Shown here: positions 16,358 to 24,303 of the stretch, in pieces | How the letters are laid out: every line of letters starts with the position of its first letter | Numbering within the stretch: position 1 is the stretch's first letter | DNA from: Candidatus Rokuibacteriota bacterium | GTDB taxonomy: Bacteria > Methylomirabilota > Methylomirabilia > Rokubacteriales > CSP1-6 | Direction of reading: 5' to 3' | NCBI GenBank assembly: GCA_023248995.1 | Contig: JAHFDN010000010.1 | Location: 1 to 64,000 of the forward strand | DNA: 64,000 nt | The notes under the pieces: model-generated | Databases searched by the model: none | The model's input: the letters and a program-made list of their open reading frames with translations, nothing else | What the model was told of the DNA's origin: nothing | Translations under genes and position numbers: made by a program

Positions 16358-16430
16358 CCTCGGAGGGGGGCTCCGCCCCCCTTCCGACTCCTCCCCCTCT
16401 AGGCTGCGCCGGCGAAGCCGGCGCTCGAAC
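16358..16430 (-). repeat. Dispersed structured 5'-leader repeat, copy A
   Basis: One of three copies of a roughly 73-bp element. On the minus strand it holds a stem GCGCCGGC / GCCGGCGC with a three-base loop, a purine-rich block (GGGGGAGGA), a second stem GGGGGGC / GCCCCCC, and ends in GAGG a few bases before the dehydrogenase ATG (16356). The remainder of the 16431-16582 gap carries no recognisable gene. Confidence 0.75.
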
Positions 16431-16582
16431 AAGCGCGGGCTCGAGCGGTGGCTGATCCCCCGGGCCGAGAACCGAGCAGCCCAAGGCCCGAGGAAGGAGC
16501 CGACCGGAGCGTACGCGGTTGTACGTGAGGATCGGCGACAACCGAGAACGCCGGGATGCGATGGTTATCGGGCCGGGCACGT

Positions 16583-17452
16583 TCACGCGACCTCTCGTCG
16601 AGCGGCGCCAGCCCCTAGGCGGGCCTGCGCCCAGCATCTGAGCGCGATGGCGAGCTTGGTCGCCACGGGGACGGAGATGTGCCCGTCGAACACCCGATAC
16701 CGCCGCGCCTCGATGGTCCGGAGGAGGGCGAAGTAGATCCGTCCCATGATTTCGGCGGCGAAGAGGCGCCGCGCGTCCGGCGCCGGCAAGGCCTCCCACG
16801 CGCGCCGATAAAACGCGCGCGCCCGCTCCGCCTCGAAGCCCATCAGCGCCACGAACTCGGGGGTGTAGCGGCCGAGCCTGAGATCCTCGACGCCGACCCC
16901 GAAACGCCGCAGGTCCTCCTGGGGGAGGTAGGTGCGCCCCCGCTGGGCGTCGGCCTGGAGGTCCCGGAGGATGTTGGTCAGCTGGAGCGCCACCCCGAGG
17001 TTCACCGCGTAGTCGCGGGCACGGGGATCGGTGTAGCCGAAGATCTCGATGCACGCGAGCCCCACCGCGCCGGCGACCCGGTAGCAGTACGGGTAGAGCT
17101 CGTCGAACGTCTCGTAGGTCGAACGCTCCAAGTCCATTTCGACGCCGTTGATGATCTCCTCGAGGACCGCCCGAGGGATCGGAAACGTGCGGACGACCTG
17201 GGCGAGGCGCTGGGTCACCGGCTCTTCCGGCGCACCCTCGAAGCAGCGCGCCACCTCCCGCCGCCAGTGAGCCAGCTCCTTGCGCTGGACCTCGGGATCC
17301 CGGCCCAGGTCCACGACGTCGTCCACGATCCGGCAGAAGGCGTAGACGGCGTAGATGGCCTCGCGCTGGCGCCTGGGCAGGAAGAGGAAGGCGTAGTAAA
17401 AGTTGGACCGGCTGTTGCGCGTGAGCGTCGAGCAGAATTCCGTCGCGTTCAC
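16583..17452 (-). CDS. hpnD: Presqualene diphosphate synthase (HpnD)
   Basis: A 289-residue trans-isoprenyl diphosphate synthase of the squalene/phytoene synthase family. The first Asp-rich motif is CRIVDDVVDLG near residue 43 and the second is QLTNILRDLQADAQRGRTYL near 170, both with intact Asp residues; YYAFLFLPRRQREAIYAVY and GRIYFALL are typical of HpnD. Product: presqualene diphosphate from two farnesyl diphosphates. The partner genes hpnC and hpnE are not in the window, so squalene completion must rely on genes elsewhere. GTG start at 17452 overlaps the stop of hpnA (GTGA). Confidence 0.88.
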   Translation of the reverse strand: MNATEFCSTLTRNSRSNFYYAFLFLPRRQREAIYAVYAFCRIVDDVVDLGRDPEVQRKELAHWRREVARCFEGAPEEPVTQRLAQVVRTFPIPRAVLEEIINGVEMDLERSTYETFDELYPYCYRVAGAVGLACIEIFGYTDPRARDYAVNLGVALQLTNILRDLQADAQRGRTYLPQEDLRRFGVGVEDLRLGRYTPEFVALMGFEAERARAFYRRAWEALPAPDARRLFAAEIMGRIYFALLRTIEARRYRVFDGHISVPVATKLAIALRCWAQARLGAGAARREVA

Positions 17453-18492
17453 GGACGAGGCCCCCGCCCCGCCCCGGCCAGGACCTCGCGGCGGCCCGGA
17501 AGGCTCGCGGCGGCGTAGCCCCGCGCTTGGAACCACTCGGCCGCCTCGGAGAGCGCCTCCTCGACCGGCGTCTGGGGCAGGCCGAGCTCCCTGACCGCCT
17601 TCTCCGGGTCGAAGAACATGCGCTTCCTCGCCATCCGCACCGCGGTGAGGGACACGCGGGGCTCCGCCCCGGCCACACGCGCCCAGCCTTCCATGGCGAG
17701 GGCGGCGAGCCAGGCACCCCAATACGGAACCCTCACGCGGGGCGCGGGCACCCCGGTCAGGCGCGCCAGCGTGGCGAAAATGTCCAGAAGCGCGAGGTTC
17801 CGATTCCCGAGGATGTATTTTTCGCCGACCCGCCCCCGCTCGGCGGCGAGAATATGCCCCCGCGCCACGTCCCTGACGTGGACCAGATTGAGCCCGGTAT
17901 CCAAGCTGGCGAACATCTTTCCGTTGAGGAAATCCACGATCATCCGCCCGGTGGGGGTCGGCTTCACGTCCCACGGCCCCACGGGCGCCGACGGGTTGAC
18001 GATGACCACGGGAAGACCGCGCCGACCCCACTCGAGAGCGACCTGCTCGGCCAGAAATTTGGACCGCTTGTACGGGCCCACCATGTCGGCGAGCGAGACC
18101 GGGGTGGTCTCGGTGCCCGGGCGCCCATCCTTCGGGATTCCGAGAGCGCCGACCGTCGAGGTGTAGACGACCCGGGTGGCGCCGGCCTCTGCTGCGACGG
18201 CCAGAAGCTGGCGCGTCCCTTCCACGTTCACCCGATAGAGCGTCTCAGGATCAGGCACCCAGAGCCGGTAGTCGGCGGCCACGTGATAGACGACGCGGAC
18301 GCCCGTCACGGCCCGCCTCAGGGAGCCAGGGTCGAGGAGGTCTCCGTCCACGAACTCGACGGCGCACCCCTCGAGCGCGCGGCGATCGCTTCGCGGCCTC
18401 GCGAGGACCCGCACGGCCGCTCCGTCCTTCAGGAGCTCACGAACGAGGTTGGCCCCCACGAAGCCGGTGCCGCCGGTGACGAGAACGTCCAT
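17449..18492 (-). CDS. hpnA: Hopanoid-associated sugar epimerase (HpnA)
   Basis: A 347-residue extended short-chain dehydrogenase. N-terminal GGTGFVGANLVREL binds NAD(P); the first acidic patch FVDGDLLDPGSL, the catalytic TSTVGALG and YKRSKFLAE (Y-x3-K) are intact. This sequence type is the hopanoid-associated epimerase found in most hpn clusters; its exact substrate is not established but it is thought to act on a nucleotide sugar. It lies between hpnG and hpnD on the minus strand, 18 bp after hpnG. Confidence 0.88.
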   Translation of the reverse strand: MDVLVTGGTGFVGANLVRELLKDGAAVRVLARPRSDRRALEGCAVEFVDGDLLDPGSLRRAVTGVRVVYHVAADYRLWVPDPETLYRVNVEGTRQLLAVAAEAGATRVVYTSTVGALGIPKDGRPGTETTPVSLADMVGPYKRSKFLAEQVALEWGRRGLPVVIVNPSAPVGPWDVKPTPTGRMIVDFLNGKMFASLDTGLNLVHVRDVARGHILAAERGRVGEKYILGNRNLALLDIFATLARLTGVPAPRVRVPYWGAWLAALAMEGWARVAGAEPRVSLTAVRMARKRMFFDPEKAVRELGLPQTPVEEALSEAAEWFQARGYAAASLPGRREVLAGAGRGPRP

Positions 18493-18510
18493 CGCCGAAT
18501 CGCTCGCGGG

Positions 18511-19227
18511 CTATTCCACCAGCGCGGCGATCACCCGGGCCACGGCTTTCAGCGCGCGCCCGACGCCGTGCCGGAGCACCAGGGCCTGCGCCATCGTGGC
18601 GGGGCGGGTGACCGCAAGGGCCAGGACCCGGGCGAGCGGGATCTTGCCTTCCGGGGTCACGAGCCCGACGAGTTCCGCGGGGAGGCACTGGCGCGCGGTG
18701 TCCGAGACGGCTCGAACGACGAGGGACGGGCACCCCGCGCGGGACGCCCGGACCAGGATCCGGGCGGATTCGAGGTCCACGGTGAGGGCGCCGGTCTCGC
18801 GAAAGCATCTCGCTTTCGCCTCCGGGGTCGCCACCACGTCGGCGGTGGTCAGCAGTAACCCGGTCCGCGCGTCGGGGGCGCAGCGGAGCGCGACCCCGTG
18901 AGCGCCGGGCGTCACGTTCAAGCGCTCGGCGGCGAGCCCGAGGACGCTCTCCGGGAGGACCAGGTCGCCGACGCCCAGCTCCGGAGCCAGCGCCCCGCAG
19001 GTCCCGGCCGAAATCACAAGTGGGTGCGAGAGGTCGCCCAGGAGGTCCGGCCACCGGGCCTCGAGCCCGGCGGCCCGCAGACCGACCGGAGCCAGCCTGA
19101 GTCGGTAGCCGGCCCGACGGCGCTCGAAGATGGGAAACGCCGCGCCGCCGAGACGCGGAAGCTCGAGCTCCCGGGCCAGGCGCCGGGCTTCAAGCTCGAC
19201 CGCGGTGAGGACGAGAACGTCGGTCAC
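18511..19227 (-). CDS. hpnG: Adenosylhopane nucleosidase/phosphorylase-family protein (HpnG)
   Basis: A 238-residue protein of the purine nucleoside phosphorylase / MTA-SAH nucleosidase fold. VLVLTAVELEARRLARELEL opens the fold; SAGTCGALAPELGVGDLVLP is the phosphate/ribose loop and TVDLESARILVRA carries the ribose-contacting Glu. HpnG removes adenine from adenosylhopane, giving ribosylhopane, the step after HpnH. GTG start at 19227 was preferred because it overlaps the stop of the 105-aa gene in GTGA form; a longer reading adds 13 residues of unlikely sequence. Confidence 0.85.
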   Translation of the reverse strand: MTDVLVLTAVELEARRLARELELPRLGGAAFPIFERRRAGYRLRLAPVGLRAAGLEARWPDLLGDLSHPLVISAGTCGALAPELGVGDLVLPESVLGLAAERLNVTPGAHGVALRCAPDARTGLLLTTADVVATPEAKARCFRETGALTVDLESARILVRASRAGCPSLVVRAVSDTARQCLPAELVGLVTPEGKIPLARVLALAVTRPATMAQALVLRHGVGRALKAVARVIAALVE

Positions 19228-19541
19228 GGGGTGCCCTTCTTTTCCTTCTCCCGGCGCTCGAGCCACGCCTGCCAGGAATTTCCCGCGGCCATGTCCTTGC
19301 CGGTGAACTTGACGTTGCGGATCTCGGCGTACGGGATCGTGAACGGCCCGTTGCCGGGCAGGTCGAACATCTGGATGAACGGCTCCCGCACGTCCCTGTT
19401 CCGGTTGAAGATGTACCCCTCCACCTCGGTCCCGTCCACCCTCAGGACGGTGACGTTGCCGCGGAAGTCGAAGGCGAAGTCGATCACCTCGGCGAGGGTC
19501 AGGTGTTCCCCCAGGACGGGCACCCAGCCTTCAAACGTCAT
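19224..19541 (-). CDS. Uncharacterised 105-aa protein in the hopanoid operon
   Basis: A small soluble protein with mixed strands, no signal peptide and no Cys. The opening LGEHLTLAEVIDFAFDFRG and FNRNRDVREPFIQMFD are distinctive. The pattern (beta-rich, several conserved Gly/Asp, RVDGTEVEGYIF) might suit a small ligand-binding or PilZ-like barrel, but I do not recognise a family. It sits precisely between hpnH and hpnG and overlaps hpnG by 4 bp, so it is probably co-translated and acts with the adenosylhopane steps. Its leader contains copy C of the dispersed repeat. Confidence 0.65.
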   Translation of the reverse strand: MTFEGWVPVLGEHLTLAEVIDFAFDFRGNVTVLRVDGTEVEGYIFNRNRDVREPFIQMFDLPGNGPFTIPYAEIRNVKFTGKDMAAGNSWQAWLERREKEKKGTP

Positions 19542-19547
19542 CCTGAG

Positions 19548-19621
19548 CCTCGGAAGGGAGTTCGCCCCCCTTCCGATTCCTCCCCCCTGGAACAGCTTGC
19601 GCGGGCAGAGCCCGCGCTCGA
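19548..19621 (-). repeat. Dispersed structured 5'-leader repeat, copy C
   Basis: This copy lies between hpnH and the 105-aa gene. On the minus strand the first stem is GCGCGGGC / GCCCGCGC, differing from copies A and B by paired substitutions; the second is GGAAGGG / CCCTTCC, and the element ends GAGG seven bases before the ATG at 19541. The conserved core TTCCGATTCCTCCCC (plus strand) is shared with copy B. Confidence 0.75.
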
Positions 19622-19634
19622 TTAGTCGGGTCCG

Positions 19635-20657
19635 CTAGAGCTTGCCCGTGAGGGTGGCGACGACGGTATCCCTGAAGCCCTTCCAGCTGCTGAAGGTCTC
19701 GTCCACCGCCGTGGCCTCGTAGCCGCAGTGGACCATGCAGTCCTGGCACTTCTCGTTGCCGCTCTTCCGACCGTAGCGCTCCCAGCGGGTGTCCTCCATC
19801 AGTTCCCGGAAGCTCCCGGCGTAGCCTTCCTGGAGGAGATAGCAGGGACGTTGCCAGCCGAAGATGTTGTAGGTGGGATTGCCCCAGGGGGTGCACTCGT
19901 AGTCGCGCTTGCCCATGAGGAATTGGAGGAACAGCGGCGACTGGTTGAACCTCCAGTGCTGCCTGGGCTCGGACAGCATCGTCGAGAACAGGTCGTGCGT
20001 CTTGCTCCGGCGGAGGAAATGCTCCTGGTCGGGGGCTTTGGAATAGCTATAGCCCGGCGACAGCATCATCCCCTCGACGCCGAGCTTCATCATCTCGTCG
20101 AAGAACTCGCGCATGCGGAGCGGGTTGGCGCCGTCGAAGAGCGTCGAGTTCGTCGTCACCCTGAATCCGCGCGTCAGCGCCTCTTTGATCCCCTCCACGG
20201 CCTTGTCGTAGATCCCGTCGCGGCAGACGGCTTCGTCGTGCTCCTCCCGAAGGCCGTCCATGTGGATGCTGAAGGTGAGGTACCTGGACGGCGTGAAGAC
20301 TCCCGCCTCCAGCTTCTCCTTCAGCAGAATCGCGTTGGTGCAGAGGTACACGTACTTCTTGCGCTTGACGAGGGCGTCCACCAGTTCGGCGATCTGGGGG
20401 TACATGAGCGGCTCGCCGCCCGGAATGCTCACGACCGGCGCGCCGCACTCCTCCACCGCGCTGAGGCAGGCTTCGACGCTCAGGTTGTTCTTCAGGATCT
20501 GCGCGGGGTACTGGATCTTGCCACACCCGGCGCACGTCAGGTTGCAGCGGAAGAGCGGCTCCAGCATCAAGACGAGCGGATAGCGCTTCCGCCCGCGCAG
20601 CTTCTGCTTGAGCACGTACGACGCCACGGCCCACATCTGAGAGATCGGCACGCTCAT
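19635..20657 (-). CDS. hpnH: Adenosylhopane synthase, radical SAM (HpnH)
   Basis: A 340-residue radical SAM enzyme that joins the adenosyl group to diploptene, starting the C35 hopanoid side chain. The cluster motif is CNLTCAGCGK (C-x3-C-x2-C) near residue 40; GGEPLMYP is the SAM-contacting GGE motif. A C-terminal cysteine set (CQDCMVHCGYEA) is typical of HpnH. Length is normal. ATG 20657 overlaps the stop of the CruF-like gene (ATGA), with GAGG from repeat copy B as ribosome binding site. Confidence 0.93.
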   Translation of the reverse strand: MSVPISQMWAVASYVLKQKLRGRKRYPLVLMLEPLFRCNLTCAGCGKIQYPAQILKNNLSVEACLSAVEECGAPVVSIPGGEPLMYPQIAELVDALVKRKKYVYLCTNAILLKEKLEAGVFTPSRYLTFSIHMDGLREEHDEAVCRDGIYDKAVEGIKEALTRGFRVTTNSTLFDGANPLRMREFFDEMMKLGVEGMMLSPGYSYSKAPDQEHFLRRSKTHDLFSTMLSEPRQHWRFNQSPLFLQFLMGKRDYECTPWGNPTYNIFGWQRPCYLLQEGYAGSFRELMEDTRWERYGRKSGNEKCQDCMVHCGYEATAVDETFSSWKGFRDTVVATLTGKL

Positions 20658-21451
20658 GATCTAACCTCGGAGGGGGGCGTTGCCCCCCTTCCGATTCCTC
20701 CCCCCAGGGTTGCGCCGGCAAAGCCGGGGCTCGAACGGAGCCAGAAGGCCCGAGCGATGGCGCCGTGGAGAAGAACCCCGAGCGCCAGGAGCAAGGGCTC
20801 GCCGATCCAGCCGGTGACGGCCAGGTTGAACGCCACAACGCCGTAGTAGAGCGCCGCCCCGGGTCTCGGCGCTTCGAGCCAACCGTCGCTGCCAGGCCGC
20901 GCCCGCTCGGCGAGCGGGAAGAAGGCGCAGAAGCCGCCGACGATCACCCCGCCGACGAGCGCCCAGCCGAGGAAGTTGGACACCGGCACCCCGAAGTACA
21001 CGCCGCCCTCGGCATAGTAGAAGATCCGGCCGAGGAACCACCGGTCCCCGCGGACCGCGATCGGGTCAATCACGACGTCCAGGAGCATCATCAACACCGC
21101 CGAAAGGAGGACGATCGCGGCGCCACGGCTCCGGCGGAGGCAGAGACGGGCGAGCGCGAACGAGGCGTACGCGAGAAACGTAAAGGAGAGCGAGTCCATG
21201 AACGGCACGTTGGCAAGGAACAGCTCCTGTCCGCGCGTGGCCTCGGTGTAGTGATAGAGCCCGAAGGGGAAGCCATTGCGCGTGGACGAGTACTCGGCGA
21301 CGAACGCGACCACCCACGCCCAGCCGGTAAAGGCCAGGGCGCGGCGGAGCCCCAGGTCGCGGCCGGCCGCCGCCAAATACACGGCGAGAAAGACAAACAC
21401 GTACGGCCTGAGGGTAATCGTCCCGGTGACAAGAGTCGTCAGGTCGCTCAT
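20654..21451 (-). CDS. CruF-like carotenoid biosynthesis membrane protein
   Basis: A 265-residue integral membrane protein with about seven segments, similar to the carotenoid 1',2'-hydratase CruF / DUF422 family: EYSSTRNGFPFGLYHYTEAT, LDVVIDPIAVRGDRWFLG and VPVSNFLGWALVG are typical. The last 27 residues or so are encoded by dispersed repeat copy B, so the natural C-terminus was probably shorter and the repeat inserted over the stop codon. Its place in a hopanoid operon rather than next to carotenoid genes suggests a role on a triterpenoid or linked isoprenoid, which is unproven. Confidence 0.8.
   Translation of the reverse strand: MSDLTTLVTGTITLRPYVFVFLAVYLAAAGRDLGLRRALAFTGWAWVVAFVAEYSSTRNGFPFGLYHYTEATRGQELFLANVPFMDSLSFTFLAYASFALARLCLRRSRGAAIVLLSAVLMMLLDVVIDPIAVRGDRWFLGRIFYYAEGGVYFGVPVSNFLGWALVGGVIVGGFCAFFPLAERARPGSDGWLEAPRPGAALYYGVVAFNLAVTGWIGEPLLLALGVLLHGAIARAFWLRSSPGFAGATLGGGIGRGATPPSEVRS
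20665..20736 (-). repeat. Dispersed structured 5'-leader repeat, copy B
   Basis: Copy B overlaps the 3' end of the CruF-like gene and lies 8 bp upstream of the hpnH ATG. On the minus strand it reads stem GCCCCGGC / GCCGGCGC (one non-pair), purine-rich block, stem GGGGGGC / GCCCCCC with loop AAC, then GAGG, the only plausible ribosome binding site of hpnH. Confidence 0.75.
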
Positions 21452-21571
21452 GGGGCTTCAGGAAGCCTCACCCACGATACTGAAACTCCCCCGGCTTTTC
21501 AAGGTTAAAGTCGGCGCCCGGGCGGCGGAAAGGGAGGTTGACGTTCGCGATTTTCCGCGCGCCGTGGTAGG

Positions 21572-23512
21572 ATGGGGAAACTTTTTCGGGACTCCATTCA
21601 AGGCGTTATGCCCAAGGCCATCGCCAACGTTTCCGCCGTAGACCGGGCCATCGACAAGGCCCGGGATTTCCTCCTCGGAGCCCAGGCACCAGAGGGGTAT
21701 TGGGTGGGCGAGCTCGAGGCCGACACCACGATCACCTCCGAATACCTCCTGTTCCGCCATCTGGCCGAGCGCGTGGACCGCGAGCGGGAGCGAAAGGCGT
21801 CCCGCTACCTCCGAGCGTGTCAGCTCCCGGACGGCGGCTGGCCCCTCTACGCGGGGGGACCCGCCGACCTGTCGGCGACGATCAAGGCCTATTTCGCCCT
21901 GAAACTCGCCGGCCTTTCGCCCGATGACCCGGCCATGGCCCAAGCGCGTGACCTGATCCGCCGACAGGGCGGGCCGGTGGCCGCCAACGTCTTCACGAAG
22001 ATCACGCTCGCCCTCTTCGGCGAGTACGACTGGGCCGGCATCCCGTCCATGCCGGCGGAGATCATGCTCCTGCCGCGCTGGTTCTACTTCAACATCTACG
22101 AGGTCTCCTACTGGTCCCGCACGGTCATCGTCCCCCTCCTGATCCTGATGGACCGGAAGCCGGTCAGGCGACTCCCCCCGGACCAGGGCCTGGCGGAGCT
22201 CTGGCCGGTCCCGCGGGAGCGCGCCAGGCTGCGCCTCAAGCGCACCCGTCGGCCCGTGTCGTGGAAGAACTTCTTCATCGCCGTGGACGACGTGCTGAAA
22301 CTCTGGGAGCGGCACAGCCCGCGCCCCGCCCGGGGCCGGGCGATCGAAGCGGCCCGGCGCTGGCTCGAGCTGCGGCTCGCCGCGCCCGGCGGACTCGGCG
22401 GGATTTACCCGGCCATGGCCAACGCCGTCCTCGCCCTGCGCTGCCTCGGGTATCCGGACGATCATCCGCTCATCCGCAACCAGCTCAAGGAGATCGAGGC
22501 GCTGGCCGTCGAAGGGCTCGAGACGCTACACTACCAACCCTGCCTCTCGCCGGTTTGGGACACCGCGCTGGCGGCCAACGCCCTCGTGGAGTCGGGACTC
22601 AAAGCGGATCACCCGGGTTTGCAAAAGGCCGCGCAGTGGATGCTGGACGAGCAGATCCTGGTGCCCGGCGACTGGCGCGTCAAGCGTCCCGACGCCGTCC
22701 CCGGCGGCTGGCCGTTCCAGTACAGCAACGACTTCTATCCGGACGTGGACGATAGCGCGATGGTGCTGATGGCGCTCCACAAGATCGAGACATCGGACCC
22801 CAAGCGCGCGCGGGCCGCCATGGATCGGGGGCTCCGCTGGGTCCTGGCCATGCAGGGGAAGGACGGCGGCTGGGGCTCGTTCGACGCCGACAACAATCGC
22901 CTCGTCCTGAACAACATCCCGTTCGCCGACCACGGGGCGCTCCTGGATCCGTCCACGGATGACCTCACCGGCCGGGCGCTGGAGCTGCTGGGCACCGTCG
23001 GGTACGGCCCGGAGTTTCCGCCCGCGCGCCGGGGCATCGAGTTCCTCAAGCGCGCGCAGCGGGACGACGGGTCGTGGTACGGTCGGTGGGGCGTGAACTA
23101 CATCTACGGCACGTGGTCGGTCCTCCGCGCACTCCGGGCGATCGGGGAGGACCTCTCCCAGGACTACGTGCAAAAGGCGATCGGCTGGCTCGAGTCGAGG
23201 CAGAATGCGGACGGAGGCTGGGGCGAGACCCTCGCCAGCTACGAGGACCCGGGGCTGGCCGGTGTCGGCGACTCCATTCCGAGCCAGACGGCCTGGGCGC
23301 TCCTCGGACTCTTTGCCGCCGGACAGAGCGCGGGCCCCGCTGTGGAGCGCGGGATCCAGTACCTCCTCGACACCCAGAAAGCCGACGGTTCCTGGGAGGA
23401 CCTCCTCTGGAACGCGGCGGGTTTCCCGCGCGCGTTCTTCCTGAAATACCACTTCTACGCGAAGTACTTTCCCCTGTGGGCGCTAGGGGTGTTTCGTCGC
23501 GCGCAGGGATGA
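21572..23512 (+). CDS. shc: Squalene-hopene cyclase (HpnF)
   Basis: A 646-residue class II triterpene cyclase converting squalene to hopene/hopanol at the inner membrane. The catalytic acid motif DVDD is at residues 391-394 (YPDVDDSAM). Several QW-type repeats are visible (DGGWPLYAG, DGGWGSFDADN, DGSWYGRWGVNYIYGTW, DGGWGETLASY, DGSWEDLLWN). Length fits bacterial SHC. The start could also be the in-frame ATG at 21608, where similarity to the family begins. It is the first plus-strand gene of an apparent operon running on through mla genes; its stop overlaps the mlaE start (ATGA). Confidence 0.95.
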   Translation: MGKLFRDSIQGVMPKAIANVSAVDRAIDKARDFLLGAQAPEGYWVGELEADTTITSEYLLFRHLAERVDRERERKASRYLRACQLPDGGWPLYAGGPADLSATIKAYFALKLAGLSPDDPAMAQARDLIRRQGGPVAANVFTKITLALFGEYDWAGIPSMPAEIMLLPRWFYFNIYEVSYWSRTVIVPLLILMDRKPVRRLPPDQGLAELWPVPRERARLRLKRTRRPVSWKNFFIAVDDVLKLWERHSPRPARGRAIEAARRWLELRLAAPGGLGGIYPAMANAVLALRCLGYPDDHPLIRNQLKEIEALAVEGLETLHYQPCLSPVWDTALAANALVESGLKADHPGLQKAAQWMLDEQILVPGDWRVKRPDAVPGGWPFQYSNDFYPDVDDSAMVLMALHKIETSDPKRARAAMDRGLRWVLAMQGKDGGWGSFDADNNRLVLNNIPFADHGALLDPSTDDLTGRALELLGTVGYGPEFPPARRGIEFLKRAQRDDGSWYGRWGVNYIYGTWSVLRALRAIGEDLSQDYVQKAIGWLESRQNADGGWGETLASYEDPGLAGVGDSIPSQTAWALLGLFAAGQSAGPAVERGIQYLLDTQKADGSWEDLLWNAAGFPRAFFLKYHFYAKYFPLWALGVFRRAQG

Positions 23513-24303
23513 ACCGCGAACCCGTGGAAACGCTCCTCCGCCCGGTCGAGTCCCTGGGGCGCGTGTCCCTGGACACGCTCGGGTCGCTCGGCCGCTTCGG
23601 CCGGTTCCTGGGCGAGGCGGTGGGCTGGGCTTTTGTCCCGCCATTCAAGGTTGGCAACTTCCTCGAGCGCGTCCACTTCATCGGCTTCCGCTCGCTCTCC
23701 GTCATCATCCTCACCGGCGCCTTCACGGGAATGGTGCTGGGGCTCCAGGTCTTTCTCACTCTGTCGCGCTTCGGGTCCGAGGCGTTCCTGGGTCCCGCCG
23801 TGGCGCTGTCCCTGATCCGCGAGCTCGGGCCGGTTCTCTCGGCGCTCATGGTCACCGGGCGCGCCGGCTCCGCGCTCACGGCGGAGATCGGGATCATGCG
23901 GATCACCGAGCAGATCGACGCGCTCACGGTCATGGCGCTGAACCCCATGCGCTACCTGATCGTCCCCGTGATCGTCGCCGGGGTCATCACGTTCCCCCTG
24001 ATGACGGCCCTCTTCGACGTCGTGGGGATCTTCGGCGGGTACCTGGTGGGCGTGAGACTCCTCGGCCTCTCGGAAGGCACCTACTTCGGCGAGATGCAAA
24101 CCTTCGTGGACATGGCCGACATCTGGACCGGCTTCTGGAAGTCGCTCTCCTTCGGGGTCATTGTGACCTGGGTCTGCGCCTACAAGGGGTACTACAGCGG
24201 GCACGGCGCCGAGGGCGTGTCGCGGGCCACCACGCACGCGGTCGTCCTCTCCTCGGTGCTGATTCTCGTGTGGGACTATTTTCTGGGCTCGGTCCTGCCG
24301 TGA
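23509..24303 (+). CDS. mlaE: MlaE-type ABC transporter permease
   Basis: A 264-residue permease of the phospholipid (MCE) transport system. Typical sequence includes GAFTGMVLGLQVFLTLSRFG, RELGPVLSALMVTGRAGSAL and EQIDALTVMALNPMRYL, with about five membrane segments. The ATG at 23509 overlaps the cyclase stop codon, showing translational coupling of hopanoid cyclisation and lipid transport genes. With mlaF, mlaD and mlaC downstream it completes a minimal Mla system for moving lipids between inner and outer membranes. Confidence 0.92.
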   Translation: MNREPVETLLRPVESLGRVSLDTLGSLGRFGRFLGEAVGWAFVPPFKVGNFLERVHFIGFRSLSVIILTGAFTGMVLGLQVFLTLSRFGSEAFLGPAVALSLIRELGPVLSALMVTGRAGSALTAEIGIMRITEQIDALTVMALNPMRYLIVPVIVAGVITFPLMTALFDVVGIFGGYLVGVRLLGLSEGTYFGEMQTFVDMADIWTGFWKSLSFGVIVTWVCAYKGYYSGHGAEGVSRATTHAVVLSSVLILVWDYFLGSVLP

